In this document: positions 19,246 through 29,079 of the stretch, in pieces
Layout: each line of letters opens with the position of its first letter
Numbering within the stretch: position 1 is the first letter of the stretch
Assembly (NCBI GenBank): GCA_036244855.1
Contig: BQKZ01005011.1
Coordinates: forward strand, 15,004 to 48,481
Origin: Temnopleurus reevesii
Taxonomy: Eukaryota; Echinodermata; Echinoidea; Temnopleuroida; Temnopleuridae
Length of the DNA: 33,478 nt
Direction of reading: 5' to 3'
Translations under genes and position numbers: made by a program
The notes under the pieces: model-generated
The model's input: only the letters and a program-made list of their open reading frames with translations
Database searches by the model: none
What the model was told of the DNA's origin: nothing

Positions 19246-19599
19246 TGAGTTTCATAAGCACAAAAACCATATTTAGATATCAAACTTATTCCACAATGCA
19301 ACAACAAATCATACCAGACTGATAAGCACAACAATCAGATTAAATCAGATTAAAAAAAAAAACATACTAAATTTTCACTCTCATTCAATACTGAAAAAAA
19401 AATATTTGACCATTAAAACCAAATCAGATTAATTGAGCAAAAAACACATCATAGCAGGCTCATTCCATACTGAAAAAATCCCCAAATCACAGCAAAAATC
19501 AAGTTGTTTAACACTGATGATATTGGTTTAAGTGCAACACAGGGTTAGAATATTTACATCCGTGACGAAATTGATTGTTCTAATTTAACACCGACATGG

Positions 19600-19775
19600 A
19601 AAAGATGTATTTTTTTCTTAAAACGACAAAGTAATGTAACACCATCAGTTTAAATTCACGAATGGCGATATTCTAACACTTTTGGGGGTTGAACATACAT
19701 AGAAATGTAACGCAATCAGTTTAATTCTGCAATGGTGTTATTCTAACACTTTTGGATGTTGAACGATCTAAATAC
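19600..19775 (+). repeat. Two tandem units of about 70 bp
   Basis: AATGTAACACCATCAGTTTA..GGCGATATTCTAACACTTTT and AATGTAACGCAATCAGTTTA..GGTGTTATTCTAACACTTTT follow each other. A looser earlier pair (CAATACTGAAAAAAA and CCATACTGAAAAAAT) lies at 19380-19480. Copy B repeats both. Confidence 0.7.
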
Positions 19776-20582
19776 AGAGTCGATGTCAAGTATATTTAAT
19801 TCTTTGAAAAGTGGATCTCAAATCCGTAAATTGCTCAGAGAACGATCGAGTAGAAAGTGATTTGTATTTGACAGTTTTGCTATTTTACCGGATATCATTA
19901 GGAATTCTCTGAACTGTATTTATTTTTATCTTCTTGTTTTCCTTTTGTCTGAAAATCTTGATCTACCGCAAACATGGCAAAGCCGTCCATAAGAAGAGTC
20001 CTTATACGATGTGGTTTATAGTTTGTCAGGGTTGCGGTCATTGTTCTTCTCACGTTCAAGCATTGTTTTACAAAACAGGGAGAAAAACGTGGATAAATAG
20101 CATCACATGTTGACATAAAACGTATCGCTGTATGTTGATGGTTGATTATTGCTTTCATTATGGATTGAGATTTCAAATTGGTTTGACGTATTATTTTTAT
20201 ATTAATGATTTCTTACTTTGACACACAATATGTAAGTATTCATTAAAGGAACAAAATATAATGAGCCTAATTACAAACGATAAGAGAGATTGTAAAAGGA
20301 AATTGTAACAAGATTTCATCGTGCTCAGGATAATCATGATAATGTAAAAATCTGAAAAAGAAATAAAAAAAAGGTTCGTATTCATGGCATGTAGGAATTG
20401 CCCCTATTTTCATTAAGTGTTGTAATCTAAATGGTATTGATGCATGAAGCAAAACGATGCTGTTCATTGTTGTGACATTACGAACGTTTAATGATTAGGA
20501 TGTTTAATGTAAAGAGTTGAATACACATAAAAAGAATAAGAAACATTTAAAATGATAATAAGTAATAATTCACATTTAATTT

Positions 20583-20586
<4 letters not shown>

Positions 20587-20639
<53 letters not shown>
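20587..20639 (+). repeat. (CT)n microsatellite before the terminal exon, copy A
   Basis: Uninterrupted CT dinucleotides run for about 53 bases. A CT/C-rich stretch then continues almost to the TTGCAG acceptor at 20697, so the tract may act as an extended polypyrimidine tract. Confidence 0.95.
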
Positions 20640-20643
<4 letters not shown>

Positions 20644-20697
20644 GTTTCTATTTCCACCCCCCCCCTCTCTATCTATTTTTCATGACCCTCATTGCAG

Positions 20698-20757
20698 ATG
20701 CTGCAAAGGATAACTGGAAAAAGAAACACAGAGGATGGATACTCATTGTCCTTTTAG
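20698..20757 (+). CDS. Terminal coding exon, copy A (last 19 residues and TAG stop)
   Basis: A (CT)n tract and the acceptor CCCTCATTGCAG precede this phase-0 exon, which matches the phase-0 end of the exon at 13239. It reads MLQRITGKRNTEDGYSLSF and then TAG. The Met is internal in the spliced protein, not a start. The whole cytoplasmic tail is then about 53 residues. It ends in Leu-Ser-Phe, which fits the loose class II PDZ-ligand pattern (hydrophobic-x-hydrophobic); this is weak evidence on its own. The 3' UTR follows, but I found no convincing AATAAA near it, so its end is undefined. An identical exon lies 10,136 bases downstream in the duplicated segment. The short coding part is supported mainly by its splice site, its phase and the immediate stop. 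Confidence 0.68.
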   Translation: MLQRITGKRNTEDGYSLSF

Positions 20758-21215
20758 CGACACCGTAAAACTAAACATAGAGACTCTTCCACCGACTTTT
20801 GGCTGCAACAGATTTCTTCTACGTCACTGCGGAAAATGGCCAACCTTATGCCATGATTTGAAACACAACAAAAACTACAAAGTCTTGTCTACCCCTCTAA
20901 CGTAGACAGGTAAACGTTCATAGGCATATCCTAACAGAGTATCACAAGAAGTTAAGACGTTTCAGATTGAAGGGGATAACTATACCCTCTCTGGCAACTG
21001 GCCCCATGGGTGTTCATCTAAACACCAGGCCAGGGGCCTGCAACATGAAAAAGTGCGATAAATTGCCAACTTTAGCACATGGTTTGCCATAGACTTACGA
21101 TTTATTTTGTTCGTACGATTAACTGGAAATAGTTATGTTACGGGGCCCTGATGCTCATAATTGCATGGGCAACACCAGAAACGTGTCAGAACAACAACGG
21201 CGATTGATTAATCTG
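20758..21215 (+). other. Probable 3' UTR, copy A
   Basis: This non-coding sequence follows the TAG stop. It begins with unique sequence (CGACACCGTAAAACTAAACA) and then enters repeats: a half-copy of the GGCCAGTTGCA palindrome family (about 20890-21010, opposite orientation) and a palindromic element at 21031-21150. No canonical AATAAA was seen, so where the transcript ends is unknown. The matching stretch in copy B starts at 30894. Confidence 0.4.
21031..21150 (+). mobile_element. 120-bp palindromic MITE (CAGGGGCCTGCAACATGA)
   Basis: The termini CAGGGGCCTGCAACATGAAA and AGTTATGTTACGGGGCCCTG are inverted repeats. The middle holds TTTAGCACATGGTTTGCCAT. The same family occurs at 21570-21792 and 22873-22994. 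It lies within the predicted 3' UTR, about 270 bases after the stop. Copy B is at 31167-31286. Confidence 0.65.
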
Positions 21216-21510
21216 AAGGCTTAATCACATTTCGCCGTTGCTTTATATCGCCAATATTTGCCTAGTATTCATGACATTTGAAAAAAAGCTCCGTTAACCC
21301 CAAAATATTGCGGGAAGACGCTTGGCTAACGTTGAAGGCGTTCTGTTGTCGTTCGACGTGCATGTACACCTGCGTTATATTCAGCTAAGCGTCGGCTCCT
21401 TATATTTCTTTGTTCACGGAGCGTAGCATCTCCCAAAGTCCATGAACGCTATAGGCACTGATAGGCAGACATTGGATGTGAAGGCAAAGTACGTGTGATT
21501 CAGTTAGCCT
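21216..21510 (+). mobile_element. Palindromic MITE (AAGGCTTAATCACATTTCGC), copy A
   Basis: The left end AAGGCTTAATCACATTTCGC faces the right end GTGTGATTCAGTTAGCCTT. Inner pairs include GGGAAGACGCTTGGCTAACG with CAGCTAAGCGTCGGCTCC. It belongs to the family at 1001, 13738 and 18663. The duplicate lies at about 31352-31646. Confidence 0.6.
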
Positions 21511-21569
21511 TAACACCAAAATGGGATATTCAAACTACAAAACAATTTGTGTTGGCAATTTCCAGAGCC

Positions 21570-21792
21570 CCGTATAGCAAAAGCTTCTCAATCAATCTAA
21601 CGATTAATATCAATCGTAAGTCTAAGCCAAATCATGCACTAAAATTGAAATTGTTGGCAATTTCTAGATCGAGCCGTGTAACGCAAAAGGTTTCCAATCA
21701 ATCTAACGATTAATATCAATCGTAAGTCTAACGCAAACCATGTACTAAGGATTGCAATTGATCGCAAAATCTCCTTTATGTTAGAGGCCCCT
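21570..21792 (-). mobile_element. Tandemly arranged pair of CAGGGGCCT-family MITEs
   Basis: Two head-to-tail partial units share CAATCAATCTAACGATTAAT and ATCAATCGTAAGTCTAA. Unit ends are AGAGCCCCGTATAGC and GAGCCGTGTAACGC, with a common right end TTTATGTTAGAGGCCCCTGG. Orientation is opposite to the element at 21031. Copy B at 31706-31928 differs at three bases near the first unit end (GTAAGGCAAAAGG). Confidence 0.55.
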
Positions 21793-22872
21793 GGTATTGA
21801 CATGTCCAAACACTGGGTCGATGTTAGAATACACAGATTCCGCTGGGTAACATTTGTTACCTCACTTTGTGGAGAATGAATACACGATGAAATTAATGAT
21901 TTGAATCATTACAGATAGCTCCTTTATGACAATTTCATTGTTAAACTAATGTGATCAGTATCGTAGATTTTGATATTTATCATCAATTTATAGAAATGAT
22001 ACGAAAGAGTTTTGATAATGAGAAACCTCATACTTTCTAATCAAATTTGTAAAAATATATGTAAAAGTATTAATTTTCCTCAAATTTATAAGAATATTCA
22101 AAAAGGTGCTGCTCGATTTTCAGAAGTAGGCCTATCGCCTGAAATGAAAATGACATGATTTTATTTGGTAGTTTGAACGAGTTTTAAAAGTTCGATAGTT
22201 TTAGTTTTATTTCATATTGTCAACCTAATTTACACCCAATATCTTTGTCAATATGTGAGTCGACGTCAGATACTGATTTTCCCCATAGTATTTGGAATTA
22301 TGAAAAAGAAAAATTATTAGTTGTCCGATTTTCTTTAAACTTGTTCTGTTCTGCTAACCGAATTTTTCTGCTTTTGTCAAAAAATATTTTTGGGAGTAGA
22401 CTGCCATTTTAAAATAATGACAGCTCTGCTATTGATGGTAACAATCATATGAGAGCTGGTTTGATTTTACAAATGGCATAGGGTCCGATCTATAAAAGTA
22501 GGATTAAAAAAACTATGTTCGCCTCTGATCGATTTGCTTCTCATTTAATGATCAATCACATTTTCTCTTCTCCGGGTGTTGTGTAAATTATAATGTAAAG
22601 TATACATAATTACATCATAAATTGTTTGTAAATGATTATGTCTTTCATTATCTATATTTCATCGTATTAAATTCTTTTTATCGCCAGTCAATCTACTTTT
22701 GTTTTCTAAACTCTCATTAACGGTTATAAGTATTCATTTTATCCTTTACCGAGAAGTGATTACGCCCACATCTATTTGAAAGTGTCTTTTTTACATTAAA
22801 TTAGCTGAATTGAGTTTTGATCTTTTGCTGATTCTATTAACTTATATAAATTTCCCGGTCAATTTCAAACTA
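21793..22872. other. Downstream flank, unassigned
   Basis: This AT-rich sequence is shared with copy B. No exon, RNA gene or repeat family is recognised. Confidence 0.5.
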
Positions 22873-22994
22873 CTGGGGCCAGTAACGTAAAACAAGTTTG
22901 CGATCAATCGCAAAATTTAGCACATGATTTCCCATAGACTTGCAATTGATATCAATCGTACGCGCGATTGGAAAGCTTTATGTTACGAGGCCCT
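22873..22994 (+). mobile_element. 122-bp palindromic MITE (CTGGGGCCAGTAACGTAA)
   Basis: The ends CTGGGGCCAGTAACGTAAAA and TTTATGTTACGAGGCCCTG pair. Inner arms TGCGATCAATCGC and GCGCGATTGGAAAG partly pair. It shares TTTAGCACATGATTTCCCAT with the element at 21031. The 83-codon open frame starting inside it is not credible as a gene. Copy B is at 33009-33130. Confidence 0.6.
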
Positions 22995-23412
22995 GGTATT
23001 TTTTAAGGGCATTGTCGGTATTCAAAATGAGATTGAACTGATTCTAAGAATTTTAAAAATTCGGCTTCACAGGAATTATGGGAAGTTTACAAGTTTGTTA
23101 CTACAATTGCAATCATTATTGTTGTTATTGCAACTTTGTAATTATAAATCACGTAACCACAAATTCTGTACATAAGCCAACTTTTTGGTGTTTTGAGCTA
23201 CATTGTATTAAACCGAATATTTGTCAAAGTAAAGTCGTTAATCTGTCTAATTAATATTTACCCACTTTTGTCAAAAATGTGTTGAGTCGACACAGTGATC
23301 GCCTGCATTATAACCCGGGAAGTTAATGACTAATCACCAGACCTCGCAATGCAAATATAATTTGACAAAGACGATTAGAGATTAGATTAATTTCTCGCCT
23401 CCTTGTCATTGA

Positions 23413-23418
23413 ATGGAC

Positions 23419-23452
<34 letters not shown>

Positions 23453-23750
23453 TTCTTCTTCTTCTTCTTCTTCTTCTTCTTCTTCTCCTTCTTCTCCTTC
23501 TTCTCCTTCTTCATCGGCATCATCATCACCACCACCACCATCATCATCATCAACATCAACATCCTCATCATCATCATCATTATTATCATCGCGATCAACA
23601 TTAACATTATCAATATCATCATCACCATCACCATCACCAACATCATCATCACTATCACTATCAATTTCATCATCATCATCATCATCATCATCATCTACAT
23701 CATCATCATCTGTCATCATCATCGTCATTATCATCATCATTTCTCCTTAG
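23413..23750 (+). repeat. Compound trinucleotide microsatellite (CAT)n, (CTT)n, (CAT)n
   Basis: A CAT block, a CTT/CTC block and a long imperfect CAT/CAC/AAC block cover about 340 bases. Every frame on both strands is open and gives low-complexity Ser, His, Asp/Glu or Met-rich translations, which are by-products. Copy B ends with the window before reaching the equivalent position. Confidence 0.97.
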
Positions 23751-25261
23751 TTTCTCTTTCTAATGATTGCATAGTCACTCTAATTTGTTGTCTCTCACTA
23801 CAATTTAAAGATATCTTCCTGGATCACTAAGCAAAAAAATAAATGAATTTACAACAATCAATTTAAGAGAATAACACATGGCGATTTATTAAGCAATTTG
23901 TACGCACACATGATTAAATTGAGGTACTAATAATTTGCTATTCTAAAACAAAATCAATCTTTATTTCATAAAGTTCAATACATATCTATGCAATGTCTAC
24001 AAACCATGGATCCTATTATAGTATGGACTGAGCGCGAAAGTTGCTTTTTGAAGATATTGAACCGCCGCGCCGCTACAGTCCTGGAAATGTACATTTGATG
24101 TAACCTGACATTTCCGTTAAAATTAATTCGAACGCCAATTCAATGCTCCTTTGTCATGCTACGCAAATCGGAAAATTGAATAAAGTGTACCACTATCGCT
24201 TTACTTCAGCTTCAAGTTCGAAGCTCTAAACGTTGATTTTGAAGCCTAATATTTTCACAGCTTAGTTCATGTACACTACTAACCATTTGGGTAGCATTTA
24301 GAATCTGGCAGTTGTGAATTTTGTAAACAAAAACAATGTTATACACTGATTTTAACCCTTTATCCATCCAGGGTGACAATGCCTCACAATAGTATAGTAT
24401 TTTCTCGGCCATTTTCACTGGCATTATACAACACTGTCAATGGCTATTCATGACTCTGGGCTGAAAACATTTCTTCCAAACTTACGTCAAATTGTACAAT
24501 AGATTGAAAATGTTCAGGCCTTGGTTAAATTCTTTCTTTACTCAATATTAATATAAAGATAGCTTTAGCTACAGGGCTTTGCCCCTCATTACGTACACAC
24601 AGCATTGTTTAAAGATAGATTACTATCTACGATTTTTGTAATGGCTATTACAGTTTTATACATGAATATGTTACACAATTCATTGAAATTGCTCAAGTTT
24701 GATGAATTAAATTGCTAAAGTTTGAGAAAAAATACCCTAATAATCATAATGTAAACATCAAATTGATTTATATATATTTTTAAAGTCATAGTTTTCTATT
24801 TACCATATAAGAAAACGTTTTAAAACATATATATACCATGTGATTAAACAAACAGATCGGATAGGTCCCCGTTAAGGTTTTATCCACAGTTAACTAGGAG
24901 GCTTTCGATCCGGGCGCTACAAGAGGTTTTTTAGCACCATTTGCTCGGTTAGGCAACAACTTTTCAAATCACTTGCCCAAACACTTATTTCTCTTGCACA
25001 AAACCTACATGCAAAAACAAAAGCAGATGCATGCTCATTCAGTGGGGATGATAAAAAATCTAAAATAAAACCCTAAAAATGCATCTTTGATGCAGATGAA
25101 TACATCAATATAAAATTCATGCCAAATTATATTTGCATGCATAAATTGTTAACTTCTAGGTTACATATAATGAGCTGTAAGTCAAGATGGCGAGTGATAA
25201 ATCTTGCTCCTGTATATTCGGGGTGAATATAAAATAGAGATGAGAATGTATAGTAAAACCA
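23751..25261. other. Spacer between the duplicated copies, unassigned
   Basis: Apart from the MITE fragment at 24110, nothing is recognised. A 70-codon minus-strand frame (24212-24424) has no supporting evidence. This stretch would belong to the duplicated unit if the duplication is a true tandem. Confidence 0.5.
24110..24172 (+). mobile_element. Fragment of the AACACGATATAAAC MITE family
   Basis: ATTTCCGTTAAAATTAATTC, GAACGCCAATTCAATGCTCC and TTTGTCATGCTACGCAAATC follow the left half of the copy at 25992. Both termini are missing. Confidence 0.6.
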
Positions 25262-25560
25262 TTACTTGTAATAACAATAATTAGATAATTCGTATAGCGC
25301 AGTCACTATATGGATATACTCTACTGTGCTGTGATGTTAGGGTCTGTGGATATTGTTAATAAAATAATGCATAAAGGCACAAGATATTGAAAAGCTTCAA
25401 GAAATAAATGAGTTTTCTACAAGTTTTTAAAAACAACTACAGATGGAGACGATCTCATTTCTAAATATATCGGCAATTTGTTCCAAAGTTTTGCAGCGAC
25501 TGGGAAGGAGGCAAGTTAATTTACTTGCCCCGGGCATTCAGGCAAGTGGATTTGTCGTAC
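25262..25560 (+). repeat. Degraded dispersed repeat (GTATAGCGCAGTCAC type)
   Basis: It starts in an AATAACAATAATTAG stretch and continues through GTATAGCGCAGTCACTATAT, AATGAGTTTTCTACAAG and GGCAATTTGTTCCAAAGTTT. The open frame of 111 codons from 25443 lies mostly in this repeat and its AT-rich flank and is not a convincing gene. Confidence 0.45.
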
Positions 25561-25816
25561 CCCGTTTCTGCAACACAAATTATAATGTATATATCTATAT
25601 CTACCTGACTATCCTGAGAGTAAAAATCTTGTACATTAAAGGAAAATATAACTTTTCGAGATTTGTAAGTAAGGTTTGTTTACAGTGGAACAAAAACTAC
25701 CTATTTTTTCTATTTGCAGGAGATATCTGTGCTGACTGCTCATTTACCTTTTCCATACATGTATATAGGGCACTATAGCACTTATTCACAGATTTTTCAT
25801 CTTCTATTCCTCTCTA

Positions 25817-26222
25817 GAGGCCACCGCGCACTACAGGACTTTTAGTCGTACAACCATAAGACCAATTTTGTAAATATTGAAACTATAATATGTTGTCTCA
25901 CGGCAAGTGACTTGATACTTGAACCTTGATGAAGTATCAAATGTCAAGTATATCGCTGTAAGACGACGAATTATAGCGTGCTTCAGTATCTAACACGATA
26001 AAAACTATTTCCGAAAAATTAAGTCGAACGCAAATTCAATGATCCTTTGTAATGCTATTGAAATCGGAACCGGCTTGTCATTGTTGTGTTCGCACAGTTG
26101 AACACGGTTATATTGTCTGCGTTCGACTTAATTTTTTCGGAAATAGTTTATATTGTGTTACTGTATCTGTAAATATGGTCTTAAGGTTGTAAGACTGAAA
26201 GTGGTGTAGTGTGCGAAGGCCT
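25817..26222 (+). mobile_element. Palindromic MITE (GAGGCCACCGCGCACTACA) split by a nested MITE
   Basis: The left arm, beginning GAGGCCACCGCGCACTACAG and continuing through CGTACAACCATAAGACC, matches the complement of the right arm that ends GTGGTGTAGTGTGCGAAGGC. The arms are about 60 bp. The element at 25992-26159 sits inside it. The assembly N at 26258 is 36 bases beyond its right end. Confidence 0.75.
25992..26159 (+). mobile_element. Complete MITE (AACACGATA...TATTGTGTT), nested
   Basis: This is the best copy of its family. The left end AACACGATAAAAACTATTTC, then CGAAAAATTAAGTCGAACGC, is mirrored by GCGTTCGACTTAATTTTTTC on the right, ending GTTTATATTGTGTT. GTATCT occurs directly left of the element and just right of it (ACTGTATCT), a likely target duplication. 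The body includes AATGATCCTTTGTAATGCTA. No ORF is present. Confidence 0.85.
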
Positions 26223-26257
26223 TCAGACATCCCATTCATCTTCCTATTGCTCCATGC

Positions 26258-26258
26258 N
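26258..26258. other. Single N at the duplication junction
   Basis: The sequence reads CTCCATGC-N-TAGGGCAAGC. To its left is the flank of a MITE that has no counterpart at 16125; to its right copy B begins immediately. An undetermined base exactly at a homology breakpoint is what a contig join or gap placeholder would leave. Confidence 0.9.
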
Positions 26259-26799
26259 TAGGGCAAGCAAACATGCAAGTTTCATCCGCTCAAAAATCGA
26301 CCGAACCAAATATTCTGAGGTGTCAGTATTGATTCACTGTCCTGAATAATTACTTTACAAACTTGCAAACATTTTTCCTTTCAATCGTTTCCATTTATTG
26401 GCTCAGGAATTACTTTATTTTTTTCTTTCTTTTTTTCTCTCTTTTTCGTTTCCAAGCGATAGCTGATGGATGAATTTTGTTTCGTTTTTTTTTCCTTCAT
26501 GTTATAATTGCTTTATAATCATTATTATTGTTATTGATTGGCTTGTGAATGATACCACCCCCCCCCAACCCTCCCCCTCTTTCTGGATCAGCCCGTACCC
26601 GCAACATAAGGACAAGCATACGAGTTTTATCCGCTCAAAATCGACCGAACCAAAATATTAAGAAGTGTCAGTGTTGACTCACTGTCTCGAATAATTACTC
26701 TACAATTTTGCAAACATTGTTTCTTTCAATCGTTTCCTCTTATTGATTTGGCATCTTCTGCTGATACGTGACAAGAACATCTTGTTTGCAAGCAGTGGC

Positions 26800-26983
26800 C
26801 AGTTGCACGAAATAGTCCAAGCTATCCTCCTCTATGATCTTGTTAATACATTCTAACTTTATTTGGCACCCTTTTAACAGAGATACAAACACCGATTCGT
26901 CTTTGTTATGAGGCGGCGGGCACACGAAGTGAACACGTCTTAGCAAGAAGATGACAGCTAAGACAATTTCAAGGAATTGGCCT
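26800..26983 (+). mobile_element. Palindromic MITE, copy B with a divergent left arm
   Basis: The outer left end (GGCCAGTTGCACGAAAT) and whole right arm match copy A. The stretch from about 26812 to 26930 reads CTATCCTCCTCTATGATCTT, then TTTATTTGGCACCC, where copy A has CTATCCTCTTCTTGCTAAGA, then TTCTTGTGTCATCC. It is about seven bases longer than in copy A. Confidence 0.7.
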
Positions 26984-27130
26984 CAGATATTCCCTTTAGG
27001 TTCATGTTTTTCTCCTCACAGTCTAGAAAATGAAGAACATTGATTTTTGGGGGCAGTGGGCTTAGAACAAACACACACCAGTGAACTTTGTCTACTTATT
27101 TTGCAAAACAAAAATAACCCGTTCACTCGT

Positions 27131-27280
27131 GACTCCGAAAGTCTAGTGGTTGTGACACTTGTCAACTTGTCCAGAAGTCATGGATTCGAATCCCGTCCGA
27201 GTGCTGTGATTTGTTCTTCTCATGCACAAACCCGGGCAACTTGTGATACACAGACTCGTGTTCCTACATTGCTGTTGTAG
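27131..27280 (+). mobile_element. tRNA-derived SINE-like sequence, copy B
   Basis: This duplicate of 16991-17140 differs by one base at the acceptor/D-arm boundary (CCGAAAGTC instead of CCGAACGTC). The B box is unchanged. Confidence 0.55.
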
Positions 27281-28805
27281 AGAATCTATTCAACTATGAT
27301 TATAACTACACAAATACACTCTTTAAAATGGGATACAATTTTTGAAAATTGAATAAGAACGCTAGCAGCATAAAAAATAGAATATAAATTATTGAAATGT
27401 TCAAGTTTCAGAAGAAGAATATACATTATTCATATAGCCAATCGTGCTCATGATGCACAACACGGAAAATTCTACTCACTTTATTAATAATTCGTCGACA
27501 AGCAACATCTTATTCATATTATTTATCTAAATTGTTGCATTCCTTTAGGGAATTCCTATCACGTTTTGGTTGTTGTGATGAATAACAAATGTAGCGTCTT
27601 CTCATAATGTGTCTGGTGTCTTAATTTGGTTCGTCTCTTAATTATTGTCAGAGCGTGAGCTTCACTGATCGAGGAGGCCGTTTAAGGTGCGAAACTTTAT
27701 CTGGTAGTTTTAAGCTGGAGAGAATATATTAAGTTTGTGTGTGTTACTCATTGAATTCGGAATATCTACGCGCCTTTATCGAAATTATTTATTTAATTTT
27801 TGTCATAAAACTGATCTAAAAGATTTTTTTTAGAAAGGTATTACGTGTTTTCACATAGTTCTAAAAATTTGGGGAACCGTGCCAAAAGTGGCGGGAGCGG
27901 TTTTTGTGATCTTATTCATCATGTTCATCGTTTAGCTCATTCTGCTTAAAAAAAACCCAGAGCACTCGGCTTGTACCTGTAAGGGTTAAGGGCCAGAGCC
28001 CCCTTTATAGGCAAAGGGTAGGCGGGTAAAATTTTAGCTTTAAAAGGGCGCAATTTTCTTTATACAGGCATGCTGGGGAGCATAAAACCTATTGAAAAAA
28101 AGCAAAACCTACAACCAGTCACGCCGCTTCACCTTCTGACATTCATGTTCATCTAATTGTTTTGTTTGTTATGAAAACAAATGAAAGAAACAGAATAAAT
28201 AAATATGTCAATCAATTAATCAAGCAATTAATCAATCAATCAAAACGGTAACGAATTTAAATGTTACTAATAAAGGTTCTTTAAACGATGAGGAATGACG
28301 AGTAATTTTTTGGCATTACAATTTAGTAGATTTCCCAATTTTCTTAAACTAAGTGCAATTGCTACTTACTTTGTGTGGATATGACCGCATCAATCGAAAG
28401 AAAGTTTCAAATTTCAGTATAACCAACGGGTTATACTTAAAATGAATTACTTAGCAAAACTGCACAGGCTTTCACTGCAAATTTGTGGTTTCAGAACTTT
28501 CCAATTAGGTATTGACTAGCCGACCACGTAGTCTACTTGAACCCAAGCACTGTGAGACCGTAGGAAAAATGAATAGGACAAAGTATCTGAAAATAATAAA
28601 TAACGTCCCTTCTATTCTTCGAACAGATGTGACAATGGTTCTGGATCCATAAGCAGAATAACTGCTAGAATAATTACGAAGTTTTAAAGGGAAGTCGTTT
28701 AATTTGTCCATTTCTTTGTCCTTCGATCTTGCAGTGAAAGACTGTGAATGTCTACACCCTCGCGACCACAGCAAATCAAAATATAATTGCTTTTCGCGCT
28801 CTCCT

Positions 28806-29079
28806 TAAAGGGTTCGTCACACCCCTGCGCCGGTTAATAGCCATCGTTTGCTCAGCATTCATGACATTTGAACGACGCTCCTTAAACGCACAATTACGGA
28901 GGAGAGACACTTAGCTGACGCAAACGTTTGCGTAGGTCGAGCGCCATCTATAAGTCTTCAAAGTCGGTCAAGTGTCTTCTCTCCGTATTTTCTGCGTTCA
29001 TGGAGCATCTTTCACAATGTTATGAACGATAGTTAGACGTTGACTATACGGTAAATGAAAAGTGTGCCGGGGCCTTTTA
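28806..29079 (+). mobile_element. Palindromic MITE (AGGGTTCGTCACACC), copy B
   Basis: This is the duplicate of the element at 18663-18936 and is identical at the landmarks checked. Confidence 0.65.

Larger units (their letters stand above)
16126..23342 (+). repeat. Large direct duplication, copy A
   Basis: This block aligns almost base for base with 26259-33478 at an offset drifting from 10,133 to 10,143 through small indels. By eye I counted roughly 40 substitutions outside one anomalous patch, or about 0.5%. Indels include a 9-base difference (extra CATGGCAAA-type segment near 19973), a 2-base difference near 18603 and homopolymer changes. The block carries the terminal coding exon, tRNA-like SINEs, several MITEs and a (CT)n tract. 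The right end is unknown because copy B reaches the end of the window. If this is a head-to-tail duplication, the unit would be about 16126-26257. Confidence 0.95.

Noticed and set aside
19898..20176. Minus-strand ORF of 92 codons, also present in copy B (89 codons) with an in-frame 9-base deletion
   Set aside because: The in-frame indel is suggestive, but the copies are too similar for it to indicate selection, no domain or splice context is visible, and one in three indels keeps frame by chance.
22924..23175. 83-codon ORF found identically in both duplicated copies
   Set aside because: It begins inside a palindromic MITE and ends in AT-rich sequence; identity only reflects the recent duplication.
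23323..23750. Long open frames on both strands encoding Ser-, His-, Asp/Glu- or Met-rich proteins
   Set aside because: All come from one compound CAT/CTT microsatellite; every frame is open because the repeat has no stop codons, and there are no splice or start signals.
25443..25778. Plus-strand ORF of 111 codons
   Set aside because: It overlaps a degraded dispersed repeat and an AT-rich flank; the translation is a mix of hydrophobic runs with no family resemblance.
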